Shown here one piece after another: positions 53,628 to 61,783 of a DNA stretch of 64,000 nucleotides. Within the stretch, counting starts at the first letter, position 1. Each line of letters starts with the position of its first letter. The stretch lies in NCBI RefSeq assembly GCF_009910845.1, contig NZ_SIJB01000025.1:23090-87089 (forward strand), read 5' to 3'. The notes beneath the pieces are model-generated. The model searched no databases and had not been told where the DNA came from. It saw nothing but the letters and a program-made list of their open reading frames with translations. Both the position numbers and the translations under genes were made by a program. The stretch comes from Chengkuizengella marina (GTDB taxonomy: Bacteria; Bacillota; Bacilli; Paenibacillales; KCTC-33759).

Positions 53628-54323
53628 TTAGCCCACCTGTCTCAAATAGATTTCTTTTAATTGATGTACATTTTTATTCTCTAATACAAAATCATCTATT
53701 ATTACACCCTTTTTCATTAAAATAAATCGGTCACATGTCTCGATTGCTTGTGCTAAATCATGGGTTACCATTAAAATAGTTGTTTTCTGTTCTTTCTTTT
53801 TTAAAATGAGTTCATTTAAAATACGGCTGGCTTGTTGGTCAAGTCCTGTATGTGGTTCATCTAAAATTAATATCGATGGATCATGAACAATCGCCCTAAC
53901 AATGGCCAAACGTTGAATCATACCTCTTGAAAAAGAACGAACTGGCTCATTCATAAAAAACTGTAATCCTACTTCTCGAATCAACTCTTTCACTTTATAT
54001 TCAAGCTGATTAACTTGATATAGTTTACCGAAAAAAGTCAAGTTTTCTACAGGAGAAAGGTGTTCATATAAATAGCTGTTATGTGCTAAAAAGCCAATCT
54101 TTTTTTTTATTTCTAAGTTATTTTCTTTTACTGGGATATTGTCGATCATTACATGACCAAAAGAGGGTTTCATTAATCCCCCAATAATTTTAAGAATTGT
54201 ACTTTTTCCAGCACCATTAGGACCTAATATCCCAATTGTTTCGCCTTGATTTACAGTGATATTAATATCATTTAAAATTGTTTTTTCTGCAATTGTTTTA
54301 TTTAGAGTTACTGTCTTAATCAC
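53628..54323 (-). CDS. ccmA: Heme exporter ATP-binding subunit CcmA
   Basis: This 231-residue ABC ATPase has Walker A 'GPNGAGKSTILKIIGG', the signature 'RSFSRGMIQRLAIVRAI' (SRGM variant) and Walker B 'ILILDEPHTGLD', followed by the H-loop 'MVTHD'. The start is GTG at 54323 behind AAAGGGGG. Directly upstream of ccmB in the operon. Confidence 0.94.
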   Translation of the reverse strand: MIKTVTLNKTIAEKTILNDINITVNQGETIGILGPNGAGKSTILKIIGGLMKPSFGHVMIDNIPVKENNLEIKKKIGFLAHNSYLYEHLSPVENLTFFGKLYQVNQLEYKVKELIREVGLQFFMNEPVRSFSRGMIQRLAIVRAIVHDPSILILDEPHTGLDQQASRILNELILKKKEQKTTILMVTHDLAQAIETCDRFILMKKGVIIDDFVLENKNVHQLKEIYLRQVG

Positions 54324-54341
54324 TGTAAAACCCCCTTTAAC

Positions 54342-54746
54342 TTATTCAGTAAATTTTTTTAATTTTATTTTCACTTGAATTAATTGCTGTTTATAGCCTT
54401 CATATTTTTTTGTGAATTCATATTGATTCATTTCTCTCGATTGATGTGACTGCTCTAGATCAACCATTTTGTCTAGTATGATAGAACGTTTTTCTAGTAA
54501 GTCTTGAATTTGTTTTTTCTTTTGCGTGTTCAGTGTTCCATGCTCCAGTACTTCTTTTTTATTCAATTTAAAAAAGAGATAATAACCAACAAAGGCAAAA
54601 AGAATAGCTGCAAAAACAATTAAAACAATGTGTGGATTAAACTCTCTTAATGGTGAATCGTGCCACATTCGAATATGACCTTCATTGTGAAAATTCGGTG
54701 AGCTTCTAGTCACATTTGATTCTGTTAAAAGAAAGAAATTCTGCAT
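54342..54746 (-). CDS. Small membrane protein of the ccm operon, CcmI-like tail
   Basis: The protein has 134 residues. A polar N-terminus is followed by one membrane helix (about 42-60, IVLIVFAAILFAFVGYYLFF). A charged coiled-coil region (about 75-134) contains 'EMNQYEFTKKYEGYKQQL', like the short helix pair of CcmI cytoplasmic segments. The ribosome-binding site before the ATG is weak; the ATG at 54668 is an alternative. I do not assign a function. It probably helps Ccm assembly. Confidence 0.5.
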   Translation of the reverse strand: MQNFFLLTESNVTRSSPNFHNEGHIRMWHDSPLREFNPHIVLIVFAAILFAFVGYYLFFKLNKKEVLEHGTLNTQKKKQIQDLLEKRSIILDKMVDLEQSHQSREMNQYEFTKKYEGYKQQLIQVKIKLKKFTE

Positions 54747-54796
54747 GTTATCCCACTGAAGTAGATCACAGTGGTTTTCACCTTCCTTTCATAGAT

Positions 54797-55174
54797 TTAT
54801 CCCTTTAATCCTCGTTCTTTTCTTAATAACTCTAGTTCAATTTGAATTTCTGATTGGATCTCTTCTAAAATTTGCTTATTTTCTTTTTCCTTAGATAATT
54901 CAGGTAATTGATCTTGATCCCTTAATAATTCTACAAAGAATAATTCAACCTCTTTCTTCAATTGTCTGTAATCATATTCTGACAATTTATTCATTTTATA
55001 ATCCATCTCAATTTCATTTAAAGTTGCATAGAATTCTTGTTTTATCACTTCGTTATCAGAAGATTTTTTTAAATCTGCATTTGTTAATATCTTCTGATGA
55101 AAAAAAGGAGCTAAAACCATATATAAACAACCTATAATTATGAGAGCACTTGTTAGCATAACTATAAAGTCCAT
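54797..55174 (-). CDS. Small membrane protein of the ccm operon, CcmI-like
   Basis: The protein has 125 residues. An N-terminal membrane helix (about 4-24) is followed by a cytoplasmic coiled coil. 'EMDYKMNKLSEYDYRQLKKE' matches the G-x-L-x-x-x-x-Y-x-x-L-x-x-E pattern of the CcmI loop. It sits between the ccmH-like gene and ccmA, where CcmI would be expected, but lacks any TPR domain. A dispersed repeat (55200-55361) separates it from the ccmH-like gene. Confidence 0.55.
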   Translation of the reverse strand: MDFIVMLTSALIIIGCLYMVLAPFFHQKILTNADLKKSSDNEVIKQEFYATLNEIEMDYKMNKLSEYDYRQLKKEVELFFVELLRDQDQLPELSKEKENKQILEEIQSEIQIELELLRKERGLKG

Positions 55175-55199
55175 TCTTTTTCACATCCTAATAGAGGTT

Positions 55200-55361
55200 G
55201 TTCAAAAAGTCCCCTTTTGCCAGCACAGGACGTGCTGGTACTACATTAGTCACATGGAAGTGACTGATTTTCAATCGTGATCACGAAGTATCTCCAGGAG
55301 GTCTACTCGACTTCAAATCTGACTTTCACATTTTCGGTGCTAAAAACAGGACTTTCTGAAC
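55200..55361. mobile_element. Copy C of the MITE-like element (162 bp) inside the ccm operon
   Basis: The 13-bp terminal inverted repeats differ at one position (GTTCAAAAAGTCC at 55200-55212; GGACTTTCTGAAC at 55349-55361). Inside are CCAGCAC-AGGAC-GTGCTGG and AGTCAC-ATGGAA-GTGACT, then ATCACGAAGTATCT and the module shared with copy B in inverse orientation. It has no ORF and lies between two operon genes. Confidence 0.75.
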
Positions 55362-55366
55362 ATGCA

Positions 55367-55840
55367 TTAAAAATACTTTTTACGTTCTTTTTCAATTACA
55401 GATAGTAAGATCTCAGTTTCTGTTTCATTTATAAACTCTCGATTTAAGTCATCACCACATTGATTTGGACTTACCCATTTTTTAATTAAGAAATAAACAA
55501 AGAATGTTGCTAAGAACAATAATAAAAATGGGGTAATCCATGCGGTAAGACTAAAACCTGTTTTAACTGGGGCTGTTAATGCTTCTTCTCCTAACTGGTC
55601 AACGTAGTCATTTAAAATTTCATCTTTGGTTTTCCCCTGTGCCAACAATCCAGCAACTTCATTATAATAAGTTTGTTTGACAGGACAAGTTGCTAAATCA
55701 TCACCACTATGACCTTCCATAGACAACATTCTCACAATGGATTGAAATTCTTTAGAATTATAATCAAAATCTTCTTCTGCAAAAATCACGTTAACTGATA
55801 ATAGTAATGAGAAAATGATCAAAAAAACGAATCGTTTCAT
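55367..55840 (-). CDS. CcmH-like protein lacking the CxxC motif
   Basis: The protein has about 157 residues. A signal peptide (FVFLIIFSLLLSVNVIFA) is followed by a helical domain and a C-terminal membrane helix (LTAWITPFLLLFLATFFVYF). 'GLLAQGKTKDEILNDYVDQLGEEALTAP' matches the CcmH/CycL pattern (L..G.s..EI..y.v..yG....). The usual LRCxxCQ site is replaced by 'LATCPVKQ', with only one cysteine. Tandem ATGs follow GGAGG; 55840 is chosen. The loss of CxxC fits the variant Ccm set here. Confidence 0.75.
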   Translation of the reverse strand: MKRFVFLIIFSLLLSVNVIFAEEDFDYNSKEFQSIVRMLSMEGHSGDDLATCPVKQTYYNEVAGLLAQGKTKDEILNDYVDQLGEEALTAPVKTGFSLTAWITPFLLLFLATFFVYFLIKKWVSPNQCGDDLNREFINETETEILLSVIEKERKKYF

Positions 55841-55851
55841 CATCGTCCTCC

Positions 55852-57834
55852 TCAAGTTACTTTTCTTACAGTTCCACGATATCTTGGAATGACTTGATTT
55901 TGTCTGCCTCCCCAAATCGCAAATAACGTACCAATGACTACAACAACTCCACCAGTCCAAATCCATTTTACCAACGGATTGACACGAACCACAAAAGTTG
56001 CACGTAAGTCTCTTTCCCATGCACTGATCACAATATATAGATCTTCTTGCCAACTACTTATCATTCCAACTTCAGTTGAAGGTTGTTGCCAATTACTATA
56101 AAAGATTTTTTCTGGTTGAATATAACCCACATGTTTTCCATTCTTTTGAACTTTTAATTCAGCAAATATGATATCGTTGAGACCTTCACTTTTTTGAGCT
56201 AAATTTTCATATGTAATCTCAAAGTCTGCTATGTTTATCTTTTCACCAATAGCAACAGTTTTCATAGATTCTACACTAAAATTCTGTGAACCTATAATAC
56301 CTATTGCAATCAATGCAATCCCAAAATGTACGGTATAACCTCCGTAACGACGACGATTTTTTGAGATTAAGCGAATGAGTGCTATTGGATAATTTTCTAG
56401 TGTCACAGAACTTCGTGCTTTCACCCCACGAAAAATTTCAGAAATATGAGTGAACAACATAAAAGCGACTAATGTAAATCCAATGATAGGATAAATAGTT
56501 CTTATTCCCATAATAAATAAAAGAATCGCAACAATGATGGTTAATAATGCTGGGATTAAAAAATTCTTCTGTAAGTTTTTTATCGTCGATTTTTGCCAAG
56601 CAATTAGTGGGCAAATGGCCAATATAAACAACAGTGACAACAATATCGGAGACATTACAGTGTTAAAAAACGGTACGCCAACTGTTACTTTTGTACCTCT
56701 TACTGCCTCAGAAATTAATGGGAATATCGTACCCCAAAATACGGCAAATGCTGCGCATACTAAAATTAAATTGTTAATTAAAAAGCTGCTTTCTTTTGAG
56801 AAAAAAGATTCAAAATGATCACTATCTTTTTTTAGTAAATGATACCTACTCATCATGACATACATTGCAAAAATCACAGCTATGCCCATAAAAATTAAAA
56901 AGTAAGTTCCTAAATTTGTATCTCCAAAAGCATGTACAGAAGTTAGGACACCGCTTCGCACTAAAAATGTACCGAACAACGTTAGTGCATAAGACAAAAT
57001 AATTAAAGACAAATTCCAAACCTTTAACATCCCTTTTCGCTCTTGTATCATGACGGAATGCAGAAATGCTGTCACGGTTAACCAAGGCATAAATGATGCG
57101 TTTTCTACTGGATCCCATGCCCAATATCCACCCCAGCCTAATTCCAAATAAGCCCAATATCCACCCAATAAATTCCCAAGCGTTAAAAACAACCATGCGA
57201 GTAAAGTCCAACGTCTTGTCATTCGTATCCAAAAGGAATCTACGTTTTTTAAAATCAGCGCAGCTATCGCAAATGCAAATGGAACAGCTAAACCTACATA
57301 ACCTAAATAAAGTGTTATGGGATGAATAATCATGCCTGGATCCTGCAGCATTGGATTTAAACCGTTACCTTCAGAAGGAATAAAATCGTTTAATTCAAAT
57401 GGTCTTGTAGTCGTTGCTAAAATAAAATAAAAAAAGATCGCGTTCCCTAACATTATTGTAGAAATATAAGGAACCATCGGATTTCCTTTCATTTTATTAG
57501 AGAAAGCAACCATTGTGGTATACATCGTTAATAAAAATGTCCAAAGTAATAGTGATCCAGCATTTCCTGCCCATAAAGCTGAGAGTTTATATACGATTGG
57601 AAGATCACTACTTGTGTACATGGATACATATTTAAATTGAAATTGACTGGTTGCTAGGACATATAATAAAAGAACTATTGTTAGACTTGTAAGAAGAAAT
57701 AATGTCAACACTCCATTTTTGCCACTATTCACCCATTTTTGATCTTGCTTTATCACTCCAACAATGAATGCAATAAATGAATAAATAGAAATAGCTAAAC
57801 CCAAATAGATTGTCAGAACTCCGATATTATGCAT
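55852..57834 (-). CDS. ccmF: Cytochrome c heme lyase subunit CcmF
   Basis: The protein has 660 residues with about 15 membrane helices. The WWD heme motif is 'WGGYWAWDPVENASFMPWL', with 'IIHPITLYLGYVGLAVPFAF' before it and the family hallmark 'FLVRSGVLTSVHAF' after it. A periplasmic OB-like region near the C-terminus precedes the last helix. CcmF attaches heme from CcmE to CxxCH motifs. The ATG at 57834 follows GAGGG. It is the third gene downstream of nrfA-ccmE. Confidence 0.96.
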   Translation of the reverse strand: MHNIGVLTIYLGLAISIYSFIAFIVGVIKQDQKWVNSGKNGVLTLFLLTSLTIVLLLYVLATSQFQFKYVSMYTSSDLPIVYKLSALWAGNAGSLLLWTFLLTMYTTMVAFSNKMKGNPMVPYISTIMLGNAIFFYFILATTTRPFELNDFIPSEGNGLNPMLQDPGMIIHPITLYLGYVGLAVPFAFAIAALILKNVDSFWIRMTRRWTLLAWLFLTLGNLLGGYWAYLELGWGGYWAWDPVENASFMPWLTVTAFLHSVMIQERKGMLKVWNLSLIILSYALTLFGTFLVRSGVLTSVHAFGDTNLGTYFLIFMGIAVIFAMYVMMSRYHLLKKDSDHFESFFSKESSFLINNLILVCAAFAVFWGTIFPLISEAVRGTKVTVGVPFFNTVMSPILLSLLFILAICPLIAWQKSTIKNLQKNFLIPALLTIIVAILLFIMGIRTIYPIIGFTLVAFMLFTHISEIFRGVKARSSVTLENYPIALIRLISKNRRRYGGYTVHFGIALIAIGIIGSQNFSVESMKTVAIGEKINIADFEITYENLAQKSEGLNDIIFAELKVQKNGKHVGYIQPEKIFYSNWQQPSTEVGMISSWQEDLYIVISAWERDLRATFVVRVNPLVKWIWTGGVVVVIGTLFAIWGGRQNQVIPRYRGTVRKVT

Positions 57835-57879
57835 AATATACCCTCATTTCAATGAACACTACTGTTAGTTAATCTCTGA

Positions 57880-58305
57880 CTATTCAATCTCTTTTTCATG
57901 TAACTCAGGATCGTACTCTTCTCCTTCATACTTTGAAGGGCATTTCGTCTGAACCTTCTCAGCTGTGAAAATACCATCATCATGAATAAAACCTTCAACG
58001 ATCACAATCACATCTTCACTGAAATTATCTGGTTTAACACCCTGATGCACAACGGTCAAAACATTCCCGAATTCATCTTCTATTTTGAAACTAAGTTGAA
58101 TAAGATCAGCATCCCATTGAATTGACTTTTCTATTAAGTCACCCTGTGTCATAATAAAACGACCTTGAAATTTATGAGGCTCTTGTATAATCTCTTGTAA
58201 AGTAAGCTCAGAACCACTCGCTTTTGTTGTAGCTCCTATTAGTAAGACAATAGTTGCAACAAAAATTATACTGCAGCCTATGAGCATCTTTTTATTTTTT
58301 TTCAT
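57880..58305 (-). CDS. ccmE: Heme chaperone CcmE, CxxxY variant
   Basis: The protein has 141 residues. An N-terminal membrane anchor (8-25) is followed by an OB-fold ('FIMTQGDLIEKS', 'VIVIVEGFIHDDGIFTAEKV'). The heme-attachment site reads 'QTKCPSKYEGEEY': a Cys replaces the canonical His of HxxxY, giving CxxxY. That variant is known from CcmE of some anaerobes and archaea whose Ccm systems differ in CcmH/CcmG. It lies 43 bp after nrfA. Confidence 0.9.
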   Translation of the reverse strand: MKKNKKMLIGCSIIFVATIVLLIGATTKASGSELTLQEIIQEPHKFQGRFIMTQGDLIEKSIQWDADLIQLSFKIEDEFGNVLTVVHQGVKPDNFSEDVIVIVEGFIHDDGIFTAEKVQTKCPSKYEGEEYDPELHEKEIE

Positions 58306-58348
58306 AATCCTCTCCCCTTCATAACTTTTCAGTTCTCAATGTATTACT

Positions 58349-59773
58349 CTAGTTTTTTTGTGGAGGGAAATAATCATTGGTTGCATGTTCATTTTTCTTG
58401 AAATTATCAGGTTCATCATAAACAGCTTTTTTAACTTTTTCGATTTCTTCTTTTAATTCATCTATGTTTACGTCAAATTTGACAAGCTCCTCAGTTGCCA
58501 AAATGATCGCTTCATTCGAAGCTTCTACAGATGTTTTTAATGAATCCATTGAACCTTGGGGATTGTGGAAGCCAGTTGAGTTTTCAGCAGAAACCATGTC
58601 CCAAAACCATTGTCCCATTCTTACTAAATCCTGCGCTTGTTTGATTTTATCTTCAGGTACACCTGATGTGATCATTTTGTTCACATAGTAATGTGAGGTA
58701 AGCAAAATATCTCCTGCTTTATCCAATGCATCTTTATTCATATCCTGAATTGATTCAACTTTGTCCTTTAACTCATCTTCCGTTTGATCAGCATGACAAG
58801 TCCGACAAGATTGTTCAATGGTTTTTAACGGAGAGGTCCAATAATGACTAGTAATTTTTTTTCTGTCGTCTTCACGAGTATACGGCATATGACAGTCAGA
58901 ACAGCTTACTTCAGCCTTTCCGTGTGTACCTTCAGCCCATGTCTCATACTCAGGATGTTGGGATTTTAACATTGGTGCACCTGAGACATTGTGTATCCAA
59001 TCCTTTGAGAACCCAGATTCCATTGCAATAGTTTCATAGTATTCAAACATTTCCTCAGGTTGATAACCTTCTGACCAAGGGAACGTAACTGCTTTATTTT
59101 CCGGTTCAAAATAATATTCAACATGACATTGCGCACAAACATAAGTACGCATTTCATTTAATGTTGGATTAGATATATCTTCACCCTTTTCTAACATTGC
59201 TGTAGCAAACATGGGGCGAGTCACTTGAAGTTCCATTGTTTCAGGATCATGACAATCTGAACATCCTATCGGAGAATGTCCCATTTCTTCTGCTAGTGGG
59301 ATAATTTCATTACGGAAATTTTTAGTCCAGAACTCATCACCAAATTGATCTATCATACTTGGAACGGCTGAACTTTTACAAGTAAAACAAGAAGCAATTG
59401 ATTTATCATTTATTCTTGCGATTGAAATATTATCTTCTACTGCATAAATGTGTCCACGATCTTCATTATATTCCTTAGCAAATCCATAACCATTAAATAA
59501 TATAGGTGCATACGGTTCTCTATTATGTTCAAACTTAGACGCAAGAACGGAACCTCCAAACTTTGTATCTGACATCTCTAAATTTTTTTGATAACTAGCA
59601 TAATGAAGAGGAAAAAGATCCTGAAAAGCTTCATTGTTGATTTCATTAGGAGAAAGACCTGTTAGAGCTACTTCTGATGTTCCCTCTGTATCTAATTGAC
59701 AAGCTGACACGATGAAAACACTCAAAATCAAAACAAGACATAAAGGAAACAGACGTTTCAAATTAACCATCAT
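58349..59773 (-). CDS. nrfA: Ammonia-forming cytochrome c nitrite reductase catalytic subunit NrfA
   Basis: The protein has about 474 residues. A lipoprotein signal ends 'FIVSACQLD'. The catalytic heme motif CFTCK carries the characteristic Lys ligand, and four CxxCH motifs follow: CSDCHDPE, CAQCHVEY, CSDCHMPY and CRTCHADQ. It reduces nitrite to ammonium with six electrons from NrfH. The lipid anchor places it outside the membrane. Starts at 59788 and 59779 fall on or next to GGAGGG, so 59773 is preferred, overlapping nrfH by 11 bp. Confidence 0.96.
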   Translation of the reverse strand: MMVNLKRLFPLCLVLILSVFIVSACQLDTEGTSEVALTGLSPNEINNEAFQDLFPLHYASYQKNLEMSDTKFGGSVLASKFEHNREPYAPILFNGYGFAKEYNEDRGHIYAVEDNISIARINDKSIASCFTCKSSAVPSMIDQFGDEFWTKNFRNEIIPLAEEMGHSPIGCSDCHDPETMELQVTRPMFATAMLEKGEDISNPTLNEMRTYVCAQCHVEYYFEPENKAVTFPWSEGYQPEEMFEYYETIAMESGFSKDWIHNVSGAPMLKSQHPEYETWAEGTHGKAEVSCSDCHMPYTREDDRKKITSHYWTSPLKTIEQSCRTCHADQTEDELKDKVESIQDMNKDALDKAGDILLTSHYYVNKMITSGVPEDKIKQAQDLVRMGQWFWDMVSAENSTGFHNPQGSMDSLKTSVEASNEAIILATEELVKFDVNIDELKEEIEKVKKAVYDEPDNFKKNEHATNDYFPPQKN

Positions 59774-60296
59774 TTTCATTCCCTCCAACTCTCATTAAAC
59801 CTTTAATGTTGTACGTTCCTGGTTCATATAATTGCTCGGATTTATTTTTATCTTTTTTGCCATGAGGCACTTGTCGATGACAATCAACACATGTACCTTT
59901 CACATTATGACTTACATTATTGATAGAATTCTCGTGACAGGATACGCAGTTTTCTTGAACGACTTCAACAGTTGCATCTTTTGCATGAATGACATCTGGA
60001 ATTTCATCAACGTTTAACGTATTCATATAAATATCATGTAAACCTGCCTTTGATTTAAACCATATTTTCTCTACAAAGTTATCAGTTGGTGCATGACATG
60101 TATTACAATCTAAGTTAGCATGTGTTGAATCAGAATAAGTGCTATAAGCACTATCCATAGGGTGACATGTTGAACAAAATTCAGCAGAATCAGTGTAATG
60201 TAATGTTTCTGCACTTGCTATTGTAAATATAAGACCTAACAAGATACCTAATAATAAAATGAACTTTTTATCAAGCGACTTTATTTTTTCAAACAT
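59763..60296 (-). CDS. nrfH: NapC/NirT-type tetraheme quinol dehydrogenase NrfH
   Basis: The protein has 177 residues. One N-terminal membrane helix (FILLLGILLGLIFTIASA) is followed by four heme motifs: CSTCHPMD, CNTCHAPT, CVSCHENS and CVDCHRQV. NrfH takes electrons from menaquinol and passes them to NrfA. It is the first gene of the nrfHA-ccm operon. A TGTGA-N6-TTACA operator lies about 130 nt upstream. Confidence 0.95.
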   Translation of the reverse strand: MFEKIKSLDKKFILLLGILLGLIFTIASAETLHYTDSAEFCSTCHPMDSAYSTYSDSTHANLDCNTCHAPTDNFVEKIWFKSKAGLHDIYMNTLNVDEIPDVIHAKDATVEVVQENCVSCHENSINNVSHNVKGTCVDCHRQVPHGKKDKNKSEQLYEPGTYNIKGLMRVGGNENDG

Positions 60297-60426
60297 CCTC
60301 TCACCCCTTTTGTAAGAAATATTTCCTTATCTACAATGTAGCATTTCAATAAAATGAATAATGTACCAATTAAATGAACAAAATATGGAAAATATTTGTC
60401 TATTTTTACTTGTATCCTTTTTTAGT

Positions 60427-60442
60427 TGTAAAATCATTCACA
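60427..60442 (-). promoter_or_regulatory. Crp/Fnr-type operator upstream of nrfH
   Basis: On the minus strand TGTGA-ATGATT-TTACA differs from TGTGA-N6-TCACA at one position. It lies about 130 nt before nrfH and is the same class of site as the perfect one before ric. No convincing -10 hexamer at the class II spacing is seen, so the exact promoter is open. The rest of 60297-60608 shows no other clear element. Confidence 0.55.
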
Positions 60443-60608
60443 TAAATTTCAAAATTAGACAAAATAGATAATGATGTCATATTTCAAATCATTTTTTATA
60501 AAATAACTACTTTTACATCCTTCTAAAACAATCGTATAAATTACCTTTATATTTTCCTGATAAACGGAAAACATATAAAATACGATATTGATTTTTAGGA
60601 GTTTTTTC

Positions 60609-61718
60609 ATGAAAAAAAAGTACATATATATATTAAGTGCTGTGTTGTTAGTTTTTATCTCGAGCTATTTTCTAAAAAATACAATTAAATTTATGGCTTT
60701 TAATTGGTTTTTTGCTCAACACCTTGAAGAAAAATTAGAGCAATCATATGAACCATTGACAGAATCAAAAAACATTTTAAAGTCAAATGAAAATGTAACG
60801 TATCAACTAAATAATCCAGGTATTATTAACTTTCAGCTGTTTCCAAGAACAGTACAATTAAAAAAAGAAAAGAAAGAAGAAAATGAAACCACGATTGAAA
60901 ACACTAAACCATTTGCCATGTTACTTTTAGGAGAAGATGCAAGGGGAAAAGAACAAGGAAGATCAGACAGTATAATCCTATCCATTATTAGACCATCCGA
61001 CCTTAAAGTTTTACTACTATCAATCCCTAGAGATACTTATGTAAAGATCCCTGGCCGGAGAGGGAAAGATAAAATTAATCATGCATTTGCATTTGGTGGC
61101 GTAAAACTTGCAAAAGATACAGTTGAACACTTCTTTGATATCTCCATACATAATTACGCAAAAATTAATTTTTATGGCTTCAAACAGCTTGTAAATGCAT
61201 TAGGTGGGATAAGTTTGGCAGTAGAAAAAGATTTAATTAAATATACATATTCAGGAGCTGAAATTATCGTTGTTGGAGGTAAAGAAAGTTACAATGGAGA
61301 AGAAGCATTACAATTTGCAAGATTTCGTTCAGACTCGCAAGGTGATTTTGGAAGAATGGAACGACATCAAGAAGTTCTTATCGCTATAATAGAAGAAGCA
61401 AAAAAACCATCAAATATAACGAAATTATTTGATGTCATTGAAATTATCGGTGAAAATTTGAAGACAGATATGAAACCATACATGATAAAAGAGTTAGCAA
61501 ACTTATATTTAAAATCTGAAAATCCACAAATTCAAACATATACTTTAAAAGGGATTCCTTCAAATAATAATCCTCAAAAAATTTGGTACGATTATGTTAA
61601 TGAAACAGAATATACCAAAGTCAAAACAATGATTGATGAATGGCTCAACTCAGACACCTCAGAGGATGAATTAATTAAATATTTTAAAGAAGAAAAGGTT
61701 TCTCCCGTTTCTCAATGA
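60609..61718 (+). CDS. LytR-CpsA-Psr (LCP) family protein
   Basis: The protein has 369 residues. An N-terminal membrane helix (5-25) is followed by an extracellular LCP domain: 'FAMLLLGEDARGKEQGRSDS', 'LLLSIPRDTYVKIPGRRGKDKINHAFAFGG', 'FYGFKQLVNALGGI' and 'FARFRSDSQGDFGRMERHQEV', with the usual Arg and Asp residues. LCP enzymes attach teichoic acids or other polymers to peptidoglycan. The ATG at 60609 follows TAGGAG. It stands alone with its own terminator. Confidence 0.93.
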   Translation: MKKKYIYILSAVLLVFISSYFLKNTIKFMAFNWFFAQHLEEKLEQSYEPLTESKNILKSNENVTYQLNNPGIINFQLFPRTVQLKKEKKEENETTIENTKPFAMLLLGEDARGKEQGRSDSIILSIIRPSDLKVLLLSIPRDTYVKIPGRRGKDKINHAFAFGGVKLAKDTVEHFFDISIHNYAKINFYGFKQLVNALGGISLAVEKDLIKYTYSGAEIIVVGGKESYNGEEALQFARFRSDSQGDFGRMERHQEVLIAIIEEAKKPSNITKLFDVIEIIGENLKTDMKPYMIKELANLYLKSENPQIQTYTLKGIPSNNNPQKIWYDYVNETEYTKVKTMIDEWLNSDTSEDELIKYFKEEKVSPVSQ

Positions 61719-61724
61719 AGTGTT

Positions 61725-61766
61725 AAAAGCCTTAGTTTCGTATTATTTTAATCCTAAGGCTTTTTT
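61725..61766. terminator. Terminator between the LCP gene and hmp
   Basis: AAAAGCCTTAG pairs with CTAAGGCTTTT across 18 nt and is followed by Ts on the plus strand. It separates the convergent LCP and hmp genes. Confidence 0.85.
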
Positions 61767-61783
61767 GTCGAAATTAAAGTTAA

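Noticed and set aside
55200..55361. An integron attC site
   Set aside because: The ends are inverted repeats with hairpins, but the conserved attC core (GTTRRRY/RYYYAAC) and an integrase are missing.
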